Assembly (NCBI RefSeq): GCF_034043515.1
Contig: NZ_CP138214.1
Location: 2,232,001 to 2,296,000, forward strand
Length of the DNA stretch: 64,000 nt
Direction: 5' to 3'
From: Pseudomonas sp. MUP55
Lineage (GTDB): Bacteria > Pseudomonadota > Gammaproteobacteria > Pseudomonadales > Pseudomonadaceae
How positions within the stretch are numbered: position 1 is the first letter of the stretch; every line of letters starts with the position of its first letter. This document shows positions 17,282-26,714 of this stretch, in pieces. Position numbers and translations under genes: made by a program. The notes beneath the pieces are model-generated. The model worked only from the letters and a program-made list of their open reading frames with translations. It had not been told where the DNA came from and did no database searches.

Positions 17282-17722
17282 AACAATACTCCAAGTCCAA
17301 TTGTCGTTTCGCTAGTTGCCCATTTATGCAACGGACATCTACTCCGATAAGAGCAAGCGGCAAGATGTTTTGAAATTTTTAAGAAATGGCGATGAACGGC
17401 AAAAAACTTGTACAAGGCAGCGTTGGGCTTGCCGCTTCGTATAACTTTTTAGTTGGAGTCTGCGGTGGTTGATATTGAAATAGTGGCGCTGCAGGTTAAG
17501 TTTCAACGTGCTGTTTGAACCTCTACCAGGGCGAGTCCTGATCCACTCTCGATGTCGATCCTCGCTGGAGGTTCGTTATCAGGCGCGGTGTGGCTGTACA
17601 CGCGGCTGATGCAGGCCCGCCAGACTGCTTGTATGCTTGCGCCCCGGAACCGGTGGCCGCTGTGAGTACCGACGTTCGATTGATGGCTGGAATGCAATAC
17701 CGGACTTCCTTAAGGTGCTGAC
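17282..17722. other. Intergenic region with a duplicated KGG promoter block
   Basis: The left part (17298-17455) matches the block upstream of the KGG gene at 793, including CGTTTCGCT (17305-17313) and the palindrome CTTGTACAAG (17407-17416). The rest (to 17722) must hold the diguanylate cyclase promoter. No other gene or structure is seen. Confidence 0.5.
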
Positions 17723-19219
17723 GTGAAGCGTGATACCCGCCTTGTAATGCTGTTGCTGTTGGTGGTCGGCTGTTCCCTGACTTCGTTGACGATCTGGAAG
17801 GTCCTGTCTTCCCGCGAGCGTGCGCTGGCGGAAGTGGACGTGCACGGCTTGAACCTTACCCAGGCGCTCAATACCTACACCGAAGGGATCGTGCGCCAAA
17901 GCGCGCTGCTGTTGCTGGGGCTGGCCGAGCGCCTGGAAACCGAAGGCAGCGGCCCGGTGCAGATCCAGCGCATCAGCGCGCTGATACGTCGCCAGCAGCC
18001 GCTGATGCCGCAACTCAGCGGCATCACCATCTATGACCAGCAAGGCCGCTGGCTGATGTCGTCCAATCGGGTGATTCCGGCAGGCGCCAACAGCAGCGCG
18101 CGTGCCTATTTCATCCATCATCGTGACGATCCGAGCGGTGAGCCGTTCATCGGTCCGCCGATCCAGAGCCACACCACTCAGGAGTGGGTGGTGACCATCA
18201 GCCGACGCTTCAATGACGCGGCCGGCAACTTTGCCGGGGTGGTCGCCGTGACGCTGGGGGTGGAAAACTTTCTGCGCGTGTTCGGCAAACTCGACGTCGG
18301 CCAGGACGGCGCGATCGGCTTGTCCTACACCGACGGCACCCTGCTGGTGCGCTATCCCTTTCGCGAGCAGGACATGGGTCGCAACTTTTCCAAGTCGCCG
18401 ATCTATTCCCAGTACCTGGTCGACCGCTCCGTCGGCACCGCCTCTTACACCTCCAGCCTGGATGGGGTAGAGCGGCTGTATGCCTTCCGCAAAAGCGAAA
18501 GCCTGCCACTGATCACCACCGTCGCCCTGGGCAAACACGAAGCGCTCGCGGCGTGGCGTATGGAGGCTGCGCTGTCGGCTGTGGCGGTGACCGGGCTGCT
18601 GGGGCTGACCGGTTTGATCGGCTGGTTTCTCATCCTCGATATCCGCCGGCGGACCCAGGCTGAAGAGGCGCTGCGGATTGCCCAGCAACAATTGCTTGAG
18701 TCAAATCGACAGCTTGAATTACTCGCCATGAAGGACGCGCTGACCGGCCTGGCCAACCGTCGCTGCTTCGATGAGACCCTGGCTCTGGAAGCGCGCCGGG
18801 CGCAACGCGATGGCACGACACTGGCCTTGCTGATGGTCGATATCGACTACTTCAAGCGCTACAACGATGCCCTCGGCCATGTCGCCGGAGACGCCTGCCT
18901 GCAGAAGGTCAGCCGCGTTCTGGAGGCCTGTGTACGGCGCCCTTCGGACCTGGTGGCGCGGTACGGCGGGGAGGAAATAGCGGTGATCATGCCCGCCACC
19001 GACAGCGAAGGCGCCGCAGTGGTGGCGCAATTGATCCTTGATCGGCTGTTGCAGGAAAACATCCAACACCCAGGTAGCCCGTTCGGGCGCGTGAGTGTGA
19101 GTATCGGGGTGGCGGCGGCAGCGGGTATCGAACTGGAGGCTGCGCTCGACTTGATCGAAGCCGCGGACAAGGCGCTTTATCACGCGAAGTCGGCCGGGCG
19201 TAATGGTGTTGCGCTGTGA
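17723..19219 (+). CDS. Membrane diguanylate cyclase with a periplasmic sensor domain
   Basis: This 498-residue protein has an N-terminal membrane helix (~7-27), a periplasmic Cache-type sensor (~35-275; SARAYFIHHRDD...IGPPIQSHTTQEWVVTISRR), a second helix (~280-305), a short linker and a GGDEF domain (~340-498). The active-site loop reads RYGGEEI rather than GGD/EEF; the last position is unusual but often tolerated. The inhibitory site RPSD sits five residues before GGEEI, so product feedback is expected. GTG 17723 follows AAGGTG. It likely makes cyclic-di-GMP in response to a small extracellular ligand. Confidence 0.9.
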   Translation: MKRDTRLVMLLLLVVGCSLTSLTIWKVLSSRERALAEVDVHGLNLTQALNTYTEGIVRQSALLLLGLAERLETEGSGPVQIQRISALIRRQQPLMPQLSGITIYDQQGRWLMSSNRVIPAGANSSARAYFIHHRDDPSGEPFIGPPIQSHTTQEWVVTISRRFNDAAGNFAGVVAVTLGVENFLRVFGKLDVGQDGAIGLSYTDGTLLVRYPFREQDMGRNFSKSPIYSQYLVDRSVGTASYTSSLDGVERLYAFRKSESLPLITTVALGKHEALAAWRMEAALSAVAVTGLLGLTGLIGWFLILDIRRRTQAEEALRIAQQQLLESNRQLELLAMKDALTGLANRRCFDETLALEARRAQRDGTTLALLMVDIDYFKRYNDALGHVAGDACLQKVSRVLEACVRRPSDLVARYGGEEIAVIMPATDSEGAAVVAQLILDRLLQENIQHPGSPFGRVSVSIGVAAAAGIELEAALDLIEAADKALYHAKSAGRNGVAL

Positions 19220-19238
19220 CTGCGCTGTTGCGATCCAA

Positions 19239-19328
19239 TGTGGGAGGGGGCTTGCCCCCCGATGGCGGTGTGTCCGCTGAGTCTGGACTGACTGACACAC
19301 CGCTATCGGGAGCAAGCCCCCTCCCACA
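19239..19328. repeat. REP inverted pair, GTGGGAGGGGGCTTGC family
   Basis: Two REP palindromes face each other (TGTGGGAGGGGGCTTGCC ... GCAAGCCCCCTCCCACA), separated by a TGTGTC/GACACA inner repeat. It lies between convergent genes. Confidence 0.88.
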
Positions 19329-19337
19329 GGGTTAACC

Positions 19338-19553
19338 TCAATCGGCACACGCCAATGCCGGCCGACGGCTGCCGACATTGCGCAGGCGCTCCACCGGCAG
19401 GTCCATTGCCTCCTCCCGCAGCGCTGTTTCCAGCGCCTCCAGATGCCGCGACAGGATCTTGACCGACCCGCTCGGGTTGGCGGGGTCGAATGGGATCTTG
19501 CCATTGGCGACCAATACCATCGCCAGCTCCCAGGCACGTTTGGAATGATTCAT
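19338..19553 (-). CDS. Small hypothetical protein (71 aa)
   Basis: The 71-residue protein begins MNHSKRAWELAMVLVANGK and continues with a leucine-rich helix (ILSRHLEALETAL). ATG 19553 overlaps the upstream gene's stop in a TGATG junction and AGGAGG lies upstream, indicating coupled translation. No domain is recognised; it is probably cytoplasmic. Confidence 0.65.
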   Translation of the reverse strand: MNHSKRAWELAMVLVANGKIPFDPANPSGSVKILSRHLEALETALREEAMDLPVERLRNVGSRRPALACAD

Positions 19554-19852
19554 CACGCCACCTCCTGTTCAAGCCTGGCCACTTTTGTCTGCTTGGTCGC
19601 TACCCTCGAGACGGGCGCGGGGAAATGCGTGTTGAGCACACCCAAGTGATCAATCGCTTCACGGAACAACGCCTCAGCCTTACGGCGCAAACGCAGGTAT
19701 TGATCGAACATCTGGCTGTCAAAATCGGTGCGCTCCAACAGGTCGAACGCGCTCCGGCTGAGGGCGTTGGCCTGATCGAACAGCTTCTGGTTTTGCTCCA
19801 TTGCCAGCTGGCGGCAGGCCATCCGTTTTGCGTAAGTGTCGTGGTCTTGCAT
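19553..19852 (-). CDS. Small helical hypothetical protein (99 aa)
   Basis: This all-helical, charged protein (NQKLFDQANALSRSAFDLLER, LRRKAEALFREAIDHLG) is coupled to the next gene by stop/start overlap. It has no membrane segment or cysteine cluster. The pair has the look of Pseudomonas stress-island orphans; function is unknown. Confidence 0.65.
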   Translation of the reverse strand: MQDHDTYAKRMACRQLAMEQNQKLFDQANALSRSAFDLLERTDFDSQMFDQYLRLRRKAEALFREAIDHLGVLNTHFPAPVSRVATKQTKVARLEQEVA

Positions 19853-20062
19853 GGCGTAAATCCTTCTTCAACAAGTTCCGGTAAGGCTGTGACCGGCCGA
19901 AAAAGCGACGGTATCAATTTGGTTGTCTTTGAAATATTGATCAATTCATCGATTCAGTTCGGTTGGAACAATCGTTTATTTAGATTCGCCCATGCCCGTC
20001 GAAAAAATCTGAACCCTGTGGCCGCCTCGCCAACCTAATGTTGCATAACCGGGAGGTGCACC

Positions 20063-20284
20063 ATGCAAGCGACGTATTTCTGGATTGGCCTGATGATCAT
20101 CCTGTTGTTGCTCGACCTTTGGGTCCTCAACAGCGTGTGGCGTAGCGAGAACTCCTCAGGGAGCAAGGCGGGGTGGACCGCCGTGGTGGTCCTGCTGCCT
20201 TTCCTCGGCGCGGTGATATGGGCGGTGTATGGCCCGCGCGGCGTGACCAAGGGGCCGTCCTCGGCGGAGCACAGCAAGGGCTGA
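20063..20284 (+). CDS. PLDc_N-type small membrane protein (73 aa)
   Basis: Two hydrophobic helices (~5-25 and ~38-58) are separated by a polar loop. The second ends in AVIWAVYGPRG, typical of the phospholipase-D-nuclease N-terminal (PLDc_N) module found alone in small inner-membrane proteins. GGGAGGTG precedes ATG 20063. It is the first of three closely spaced plus-strand genes encoding membrane proteins. Confidence 0.75.
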   Translation: MQATYFWIGLMIILLLLDLWVLNSVWRSENSSGSKAGWTAVVVLLPFLGAVIWAVYGPRGVTKGPSSAEHSKG

Positions 20285-20297
20285 CAGAGGGCAGGTT

Positions 20298-20813
20298 ATG
20301 CGCGAGTCAGAGCCTGACGACCTGCACAGCCGCGGCTTTCCGGTACGTGAGGACATGCCTCAGCAACGCCGAATCTGGCGCTTCGAGCGACTGGGTTGGT
20401 ATGCCCTGGTGATACTCATCGTACTGACCCTGGCGGGGTTGTTCTCCAAAGGCCCGCTGAGCACCACCGAGGTGCGCAGCGCCGATGGCCAGTTGCGCGT
20501 CGAATACCAGCGCTTCCTGCGCAATGGTTCGTCCGACGCGCTGGTGATCCATATGCACGGCGCCGCACACACGTCTCTGGCGCTGGAAATCAACGGCGAG
20601 CTGCTGCAGGGCTTCAATGTGGAAATGCTCCAGCCCCAGCCGCTCAAGGCCAGTACGGCGGGCGAGGGCGTGAAGCTGTGGACACTCACTGACGATCTGG
20701 GGCGCGCCACGTTGCATCTGACGTTGCGCAGTGACGGCGTCGGCCGCTTCGACACCCAAGTGTCGCTGGCCAACGGTGCGACCGTGGACCTCTGGCAGTT
20801 CATTTATCCCTAG
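20298..20813 (+). CDS. Hypothetical single-pass membrane protein (171 aa)
   Basis: A cytoplasmic N-terminus (~30 residues) leads to one membrane helix (YALVILIVLTLAGLF, ~35-50), then a ~120-residue, probably periplasmic, beta-rich domain. No family is recognised. It lies 13 bp after the PLDc_N gene and 9 bp before the DUF421 gene, so it is probably co-transcribed and acts at the envelope. Confidence 0.7.
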   Translation: MRESEPDDLHSRGFPVREDMPQQRRIWRFERLGWYALVILIVLTLAGLFSKGPLSTTEVRSADGQLRVEYQRFLRNGSSDALVIHMHGAAHTSLALEINGELLQGFNVEMLQPQPLKASTAGEGVKLWTLTDDLGRATLHLTLRSDGVGRFDTQVSLANGATVDLWQFIYP

Positions 20814-20822
20814 GGGGCAATC

Positions 20823-21266
20823 ATGGACTCCGTGTTGCGCGCCGCCGCGATCTACCTGGTGCTGATGATCCTGTTCAAGGTTGCTGGCAGGCGCTCGCTG
20901 GCCGAACTCACCACCTTCGACCTGGTGCTGTTGATGGTGATCGGTGAAGCCACTCAGCAGGCGTTGCTGGGCGATGATTTCTCGTTGACCAATGCGGTGC
21001 TGGTGATCGTCACGTTGATCGCCATCGACATCGGCCTGTCCTTGATCAAGCAGCGCTCGCGCTGGTTTTCACGTTTGCTCGATGGCGGCCCTACCGTGGT
21101 GGTGGAGCAGGGCCGAGTGCTCCACGAACGCCTCAAGCGTGCGCGCCTGGATGAAGACGACATACTGGAGGCGGCGCGGTCGGCCCAGGGGATTCTGGAG
21201 ATCAAGCAGATCCGCTTCGCGATCCTCGAACGCAACGGCAAGATCTCGGTCATCCCTTATGACTAA
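20823..21266 (+). CDS. DUF421 (YetF-type) membrane protein
   Basis: The 147-residue protein has three membrane helices, then the conserved cytoplasmic half with TVVVEQGRVLHERLKRARLDEDDILEAAR. This is the DUF421/YetF family, of unknown biochemical role, often in stress or sporulation settings. It is short for the family and ends after the first soluble subdomain. It is last of three co-directional genes and converges with the large sensor kinase. Confidence 0.85.
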   Translation: MDSVLRAAAIYLVLMILFKVAGRRSLAELTTFDLVLLMVIGEATQQALLGDDFSLTNAVLVIVTLIAIDIGLSLIKQRSRWFSRLLDGGPTVVVEQGRVLHERLKRARLDEDDILEAARSAQGILEIKQIRFAILERNGKISVIPYD

Positions 21267-21272
21267 TCCAGC

Positions 21273-24200
21273 CTAGCGCCGCGAGCGGCACAGGCTTTCG
21301 ATCAGGCTGATCAACGCATCGTGGGTCACAGGCTTGCTGACGTGGGTGCTGAAGCCTGAATCGGCGGTTTTCTTCTGGTCACTGCCGGCCCCGTAGCCCG
21401 TCAGCGCGATGGCGGGTACTTGCTTGAGGTGGCCGATCTTGCGCAGCTGTTGCATCAACTCATGGCCGTTCATTTTCGGCATGCCGATGTCCGAGATGAT
21501 CAGGTCAAACGGCGTGTCGCCCGCTGCCTGCAGCGCCGCGACGGGATCATCGAACGCATTTACCTCGGCGCCTTCCATTTCCAGCAGCATATTCAACACC
21601 TCCAGCACATCCGCGGAGTCGTCGACCAGCAACACTTTCACGCCGTTCAGGCGCTCATCCGATGACGCTGCCGAATCGGGGGAAGACGGTCGATTCTGCT
21701 GTTCGGACAACGGCAGCAATACCGAAAAGGTGCAGCCAAAGCCCAGCCCCTTGGAGTAAACACTGACCGTGCCACCGTGGGCTTCCACCAGTTGCCGGAC
21801 CAGCGACAGGCCGATCCCCAGCCCTTCGCGTTGATGGGTCTGGTGCTGGTTTTCCGCCTGCCCGAACAGATCGAAGATTTTCTCCAGGCTGTCTTCGGCG
21901 AGCCCCGCGCCGCTGTCGATCACGTCCAGCCGCGCGTATCCCTCGGTACGGCTGACCATCAGCTGCACACGACCGTCGCTCGGGGTGAATTTCAGCGCAT
22001 TGTTGACCAGGTTCCAGATCACCTGTTCCAGGCGCGTAGGGTCGGCGTTGACGAACAAGGCTGCGGGAACCGTCGGTTTTTGCAGGGTTACCTGGCAGTG
22101 ATGACCGTCGGCGAGCACCACCGCGTGAATGTCTTCAAGGGTGCGAATCAGGTCAATCGGTCGTTTTTTCAGCTTGAGCTTGCCGGTGCGCACCCTGGCC
22201 ACGTCCAGCAGGTCGTCGATGATGCGCGCCTGGCTCGAGACCGCCTCGCAGATGGTGTTCACCGCCTTCATGGCCGGGCTGGTAGCCTTGGTCGCCGGCA
22301 AACGCCGCAGCAATTCGGCATTGAGCTGGATCAGGTTCAACGGGTGCTTGAGTTCGTGGGACATCACCGCGAAGAACTCATCCTTGAGGTGGCTGTTGGT
22401 CTGGGTTTCCATCAAGCGCTGGTTCTGCTCATCCTGGGTGCGCTTGTGACCGGTGAGGTCACGGGCGATCTTGACGTAGCCCTGCAGGCTGTTGCTGGTC
22501 AGTTGGGTGACTTCACCGCTGCAGTAGAAACGGCTGCCATCCTTGCGCACATGCCAGCGCTCGTCTTCACCGCGTCCGTGTTCGCGGGCGGCGCGCAGTT
22601 CGTTTTCCGGAATCCCGGCGGCGCGGTCCTCAGGCGAGAAGATCAAGTCGTAATAGGCGCCCATCACCTCGTCCTTGGTGTAGCCAAAGATCAATTCGGC
22701 ACCGGTATTCCAATCGGTGATCACGCCATGGTCATCCAGAATGATGATGGCAAAGTCATGGGTGCTGTCAGCGACCAGGCGCATGCGCTCTTCACCCAGG
22801 CGCAGTTCTTCCTCGGCCTGGCGCCGCTTGGTGATGTCGATAAAGGTCAGCACCGTGCCATCGATATGGTCTTCGCTGGAGCGGTAGGGCAGCAGGCGCG
22901 CGATGTACCAGCGGTCGTCCCTGCTGCTGATTTCGCGCTCGATCATGCTCAGCGACTCGAACACGTTGGTGGCGTCTTCGGTCATTTGCGGATAGTCGAG
23001 GCGATGGGTGATGTCCATCAACGAGCGACCGGTGTCCACCGGCAGCATGCTGAAAATATCCGTCGCCCGTGGCGTGAACCAGCGGATGCGCATGTTGCGG
23101 TCGACGAAGACCGTAGCGATATCGGTGGAGGCGATCAGGTTGGTCAGGTAGTCGTTGACCTTGTCGGTCTCTTCCACTTTGGTTTTGAGTTCGAAGTTGA
23201 CCGTCAGCAGTTCTTCGTTGATCGACTGCAGTTCTTCCTTGCTGGTTTCCAACTCTTCGGTGGCCGAGCGCAGCTCTTCGTTGACCGCCTGCATCTCTTC
23301 GTTGGAGGCCTTGAGTTCTTCACTGGAGACCTCGGCCTGCTCGATGGTGTCCTGCAGGTGCAGCTTGGTGCGTTGCAGCTCGCGCTCCAGGTTGCTCATC
23401 ATCTGGTTTTCGGCATGGCCGATGGCGGTGTCTTCGGTGTGCTGCGGGTCGACTTCGCTCTCCTGGAAAATCACCAGCACATAATCGCTTTCGGTGGCAT
23501 CGTCCTGATAGGGCAGGCCGGTGATATCCACCAGGTAATGTGCATTGTCGCGCTCGATCCGCACTTTGCGCGACGTCACGGAAAGCCCCGATTGCTGGAC
23601 CTGGAACAGCGTCGTACGAATGTCCAGGCGCAGGTCGGGGTGCACCAGGGCCAGCAGGTTGCGCGTCATTTCCCCGGCCACATGGCGCAGGAAGCGGCCT
23701 GCGCCTTCGCTCATGTGCAGGATATCGGCCTGCATGTCCACGATCACGCTCGGCGGCGCGGCTCTCTCCAGCGCACGCAGGTGGATATCGGCAAACGACA
23801 CCTTGTTGGGGATCTTGGCCTGTATGGGGGCGGTCGCGATATTGGGGCGCATATAGCCGCCACGCGGCATGGTCGGGGCGCGCCGTATCGCGGCAGAGCC
23901 TGCGCGCACGCGGAAAATCCGGTTGCGCTTGTCCACCGGTACGAACAGGTCCAGGCAGCCGTCGGCAGATTCCGAGGAGCCCAGGAACAGGTAGCCGCCA
24001 GGGCGCAGCGCAAAATGGAACATCTGCAGGATGTCGCGCTGCACTTCGCGGTCCAGGTAGATCAACAGGTTGCGGCACACGATCAGGTCAATCTGCGAGA
24101 ACGGCGGGTCGCTCAGCAGGCTGTGCTTGGCAAACAGCACCTTTTCACGAATCTCCTTGCGCACCCGATAGTGCTGGTTCTTTTCCTTGGCGAAGTACTG

Positions 24201-25418
24201 ACGCAGGCGCGACGGCGGCACATCGGTAATGATCGCCTCGGGGTACACCCCGTTACGCCCGTGGTTGATCGCACGCTCGTCGATGTCGGTGGCGAACACC
24301 TGCATTTTTGCATCGCTGGCATCCAGCGCCAGCTGCTCGGCGACCAGCATCGCCAGGCTGTAGGCTTCCTCGCCAGTGGAACAACCGGCCGACCAGATAC
24401 GCACTTCTTCGCGTTTGGGGACGGTGTCTTCCAGTGACTTGACCAGGTTGGGGATCACATCGCGTTCGAGGGCTTCGAAGGCCTCGCGGTCGCGGAAGAA
24501 ATTGGTCACGCCGATCAGCATGTCACCGAGCAGCGCCTTGGTTTCTTCGGGGTGGCCCTGAAGGTATTCGTAGTAGCTGGCCAGGTCCGGTTGGGCGGTG
24601 ACCTGCAGGCGCCGCTCGATGCGGCGCAGCACCGTGGCCCGCTTGTAGTGCTTGAAGTCGTGGCCGGTGTTGAGGCGCAGTTGAATCAGGATGTCCAGCA
24701 GCAGCTGTTCGGCGACGGCCGCGTCACGCTCGGTGCCGGGCGGTGTGGTCTTGATCTCGGGGTCATTGGCGGTGGGCAGGATGATGGACTGGGCGTTGCG
24801 CCACAGCTCCAGCAGCTTCTGCGGCATCTCCACCACGGGCAGCACCAGGTCGACCATCTGGGTTTCGATGGCCGCCAGTGGCATGCCGTCGTATTCGGCG
24901 TCTTCCGGCGATTGCACCAGGGTGATGCCGCCTTGTTCCTTGATCCGCGAAACGCCGACTGCGCCGTCCGAACCGGTGCCCGACAGCACCAGGCAAAACG
25001 CACGTTCTTTGTGGGTGTCTGCCAGGTCGCGAAAGAACAGGTCGATGGCGATGTGCGAGCCGCCCTCGCGCACCAATGGCGAGACGGACAGGTAGCCATC
25101 ATTCATCAACAAGTGCTGCGCCGGCGAAATCACGTACACCCGGTTCTTTTCGATGGACGTCGTTTCGCTGACTTGCATCACCGGCAGACGGGTCGATTCC
25201 TGAATGATTTTATCCGCCACGCTTTGATGGTCGGGGGACAGGTGCAGGATCACCACAAAGGCCATGCCGCAGTCTTGGGGCATGTGTTCGAAAAACGCCT
25301 TCACCGCCTGCAACCCGCCTGCCGACGCGCCAATGCCCACCACTGGAAAATTCAAGGTGCTGGGGATCAGGTCCTTGCGTTGCGGAACATTGGGCGACCG
25401 CGGGGGGGCAGACTTCAT
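21273..25418 (-). CDS. CheB-CheR-PAS-histidine kinase-receiver fusion (1381 aa)
   Basis: Domains run in this order. A CheB methylesterase (~22-205) shows Ser in GASAGG, His in HLSPDH and Asp in GTGSDG. A CheR methyltransferase (~225-490) has GVTNFFRD, WSAGCSTGEEAYS, ATDID and DLIVCRNLLIYL. A long coiled coil (~650-740, repeating SEELKASNEEMQAVNEEL-type heptads) leads to two PAS domains (~745-985), a HisKA/HATPase kinase (His in VMSHELKHPLNL, ~1025) and a receiver (~1260-1378; phospho-Asp in IISDIGMPKMNG). No chemoreceptor gene is adjacent. Such hybrids are thought to sense cues by methylation-linked or PAS input. ATG 25418 is chosen over TTG 25427. Confidence 0.92.
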   Translation of the reverse strand: MKSAPPRSPNVPQRKDLIPSTLNFPVVGIGASAGGLQAVKAFFEHMPQDCGMAFVVILHLSPDHQSVADKIIQESTRLPVMQVSETTSIEKNRVYVISPAQHLLMNDGYLSVSPLVREGGSHIAIDLFFRDLADTHKERAFCLVLSGTGSDGAVGVSRIKEQGGITLVQSPEDAEYDGMPLAAIETQMVDLVLPVVEMPQKLLELWRNAQSIILPTANDPEIKTTPPGTERDAAVAEQLLLDILIQLRLNTGHDFKHYKRATVLRRIERRLQVTAQPDLASYYEYLQGHPEETKALLGDMLIGVTNFFRDREAFEALERDVIPNLVKSLEDTVPKREEVRIWSAGCSTGEEAYSLAMLVAEQLALDASDAKMQVFATDIDERAINHGRNGVYPEAIITDVPPSRLRQYFAKEKNQHYRVRKEIREKVLFAKHSLLSDPPFSQIDLIVCRNLLIYLDREVQRDILQMFHFALRPGGYLFLGSSESADGCLDLFVPVDKRNRIFRVRAGSAAIRRAPTMPRGGYMRPNIATAPIQAKIPNKVSFADIHLRALERAAPPSVIVDMQADILHMSEGAGRFLRHVAGEMTRNLLALVHPDLRLDIRTTLFQVQQSGLSVTSRKVRIERDNAHYLVDITGLPYQDDATESDYVLVIFQESEVDPQHTEDTAIGHAENQMMSNLERELQRTKLHLQDTIEQAEVSSEELKASNEEMQAVNEELRSATEELETSKEELQSINEELLTVNFELKTKVEETDKVNDYLTNLIASTDIATVFVDRNMRIRWFTPRATDIFSMLPVDTGRSLMDITHRLDYPQMTEDATNVFESLSMIEREISSRDDRWYIARLLPYRSSEDHIDGTVLTFIDITKRRQAEEELRLGEERMRLVADSTHDFAIIILDDHGVITDWNTGAELIFGYTKDEVMGAYYDLIFSPEDRAAGIPENELRAAREHGRGEDERWHVRKDGSRFYCSGEVTQLTSNSLQGYVKIARDLTGHKRTQDEQNQRLMETQTNSHLKDEFFAVMSHELKHPLNLIQLNAELLRRLPATKATSPAMKAVNTICEAVSSQARIIDDLLDVARVRTGKLKLKKRPIDLIRTLEDIHAVVLADGHHCQVTLQKPTVPAALFVNADPTRLEQVIWNLVNNALKFTPSDGRVQLMVSRTEGYARLDVIDSGAGLAEDSLEKIFDLFGQAENQHQTHQREGLGIGLSLVRQLVEAHGGTVSVYSKGLGFGCTFSVLLPLSEQQNRPSSPDSAASSDERLNGVKVLLVDDSADVLEVLNMLLEMEGAEVNAFDDPVAALQAAGDTPFDLIISDIGMPKMNGHELMQQLRKIGHLKQVPAIALTGYGAGSDQKKTADSGFSTHVSKPVTHDALISLIESLCRSRR

Positions 25419-25706
25419 AATTACCAACCTTGGTTAACTGCGCAGGGCATGAATTTGAATCGGGATGGGAGAAAAACGAATAGCGGAATATAGCTGAAAA
25501 GCGCTGTGTAACAGAACGCTTCGACACTACTCGATACCCCAACGGGCGCTCACTCTTAGGTTGAGGGGGTATGCGCCGCAAAGGTTTATTCAATCGGACG
25601 AGTGGCAAAGATCCGTCGGAACGGTCATCCGATTTTCTGAAAATTGCTCTGAACTATCGTGCTCGGCCAACCCTCGCAACACTAACCACACACAGGAGGG
25701 ACTCCG

Positions 25707-26564
25707 ATGACTCACTACCCAAAACCACCCTTCAAGCCACAGCAGCAGCCCGTGCCCGGCGACCAGCGCAAGATGGAGCCAATGCCCGATTGCGGTGAGC
25801 AAAGCTACAAGGGCTCTGGCCGAATGGCCAACAAGATCGCGTTGATCACCGGTGCCGACAGCGGTATCGGGCGTGCGGTGGCGATTGCGTTTGCCCGCGA
25901 AGGTGCGGACGTTGCCGTGTCGTACCTGGACGAGCATGAGGACGCCAAGGAGACCGCGCGCTGGGTCGAGGCGGCGGGGCGTCAGTGCCTGCTGTTGCCG
26001 GGCGACCTGGGCGACGCGGCGCAGTGCACCGCCATCGTCAACGACACTGTCAAACAGTTCGGGCGTATCGATGTACTGGTCAATAACGCTGCGTTCCAGA
26101 TGACCTACCAATCGCTGGAAGACATTCCCGATGAGGACTGGGTCAAGACCTTCAACGTCAACATCACTGCGATGTTCCGCATCTGCAAGGCGGCGCTGCC
26201 GCACATGGCCGAGGGCAGTTCGATCATTAACACCTCTTCGGTCAATTCCGACATGCCCAATCCATCGCTGTTGCCGTATGCGGCCACCAAGGGCGCAATT
26301 GCCAACTTCACCGCCGGGCTGGCGCAGATGCTGGGCGAGCGCGGGATCCGCGTGAACAGCGTGGCGCCGGGGCCAATCTGGACGCCGTTGATTGTCTCGA
26401 CGATGACGGAGGAGATGGTGGAGAACTTCGGTGGCAACACGCCGCTGGGGCGCCCCGGCCAGCCGGTGGAAGTGGCGCCCATTTATGTGCTGCTGGCGTC
26501 GGATGAGGGCAGTTATATCTCGGGTGAACGCTACGGCGTGACGGGCGGTAAACCGATCCTTTAA
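25707..26564 (+). CDS. YghA-like short-chain dehydrogenase/reductase
   Basis: This 285-residue SDR has an N-terminal ~40-residue extension (YPKPPFKPQQQPVPG-), typical of the YghA/general-stress-protein-39 group. It has the cofactor motif TGADSGIGRA, NNAA, catalytic Ser in NTSSVN and YAATKGA. Substrate is probably an aldehyde or ketone produced under stress; NADP preference is not certain. AGGAGG precedes ATG 25707. Nothing is seen in the 288-bp gap upstream besides presumed promoters. Confidence 0.9.
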   Translation: MTHYPKPPFKPQQQPVPGDQRKMEPMPDCGEQSYKGSGRMANKIALITGADSGIGRAVAIAFAREGADVAVSYLDEHEDAKETARWVEAAGRQCLLLPGDLGDAAQCTAIVNDTVKQFGRIDVLVNNAAFQMTYQSLEDIPDEDWVKTFNVNITAMFRICKAALPHMAEGSSIINTSSVNSDMPNPSLLPYAATKGAIANFTAGLAQMLGERGIRVNSVAPGPIWTPLIVSTMTEEMVENFGGNTPLGRPGQPVEVAPIYVLLASDEGSYISGERYGVTGGKPIL

Positions 26565-26606
26565 ACCCACATGCCCCTGATTCCCAGGGGCATATCTGAT
26601 TGCCAA

Positions 26607-26705
26607 TGTAGGAGCGAGCTTGCTCGCGAAAAACCTCCAGGCGCCGCGTTCATTCTGGAGAAGCGCGGGAGGCCTGAGTTTTTCGCGAGCAAGCTCGCTC
26701 CTACA
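26607..26705. repeat. REP inverted pair, TAGGAGCGAGCTTGCTCGCG family
   Basis: TGTAGGAGCGAGCTTGCTCG and its complement CGAGCAAGCTCGCTCCTACA bound a ~50-bp centre between convergent genes. Two other copies of the same family lie at 45797 and 52518. Confidence 0.88.
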
Positions 26706-26714
26706 GTGAAAGAT

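Noticed and set aside
21777..24437. 886-codon plus-strand open frame
   Set aside because: It is antisense to the CheB-CheR kinase gene, with composition typical of high-G+C shadow frames.
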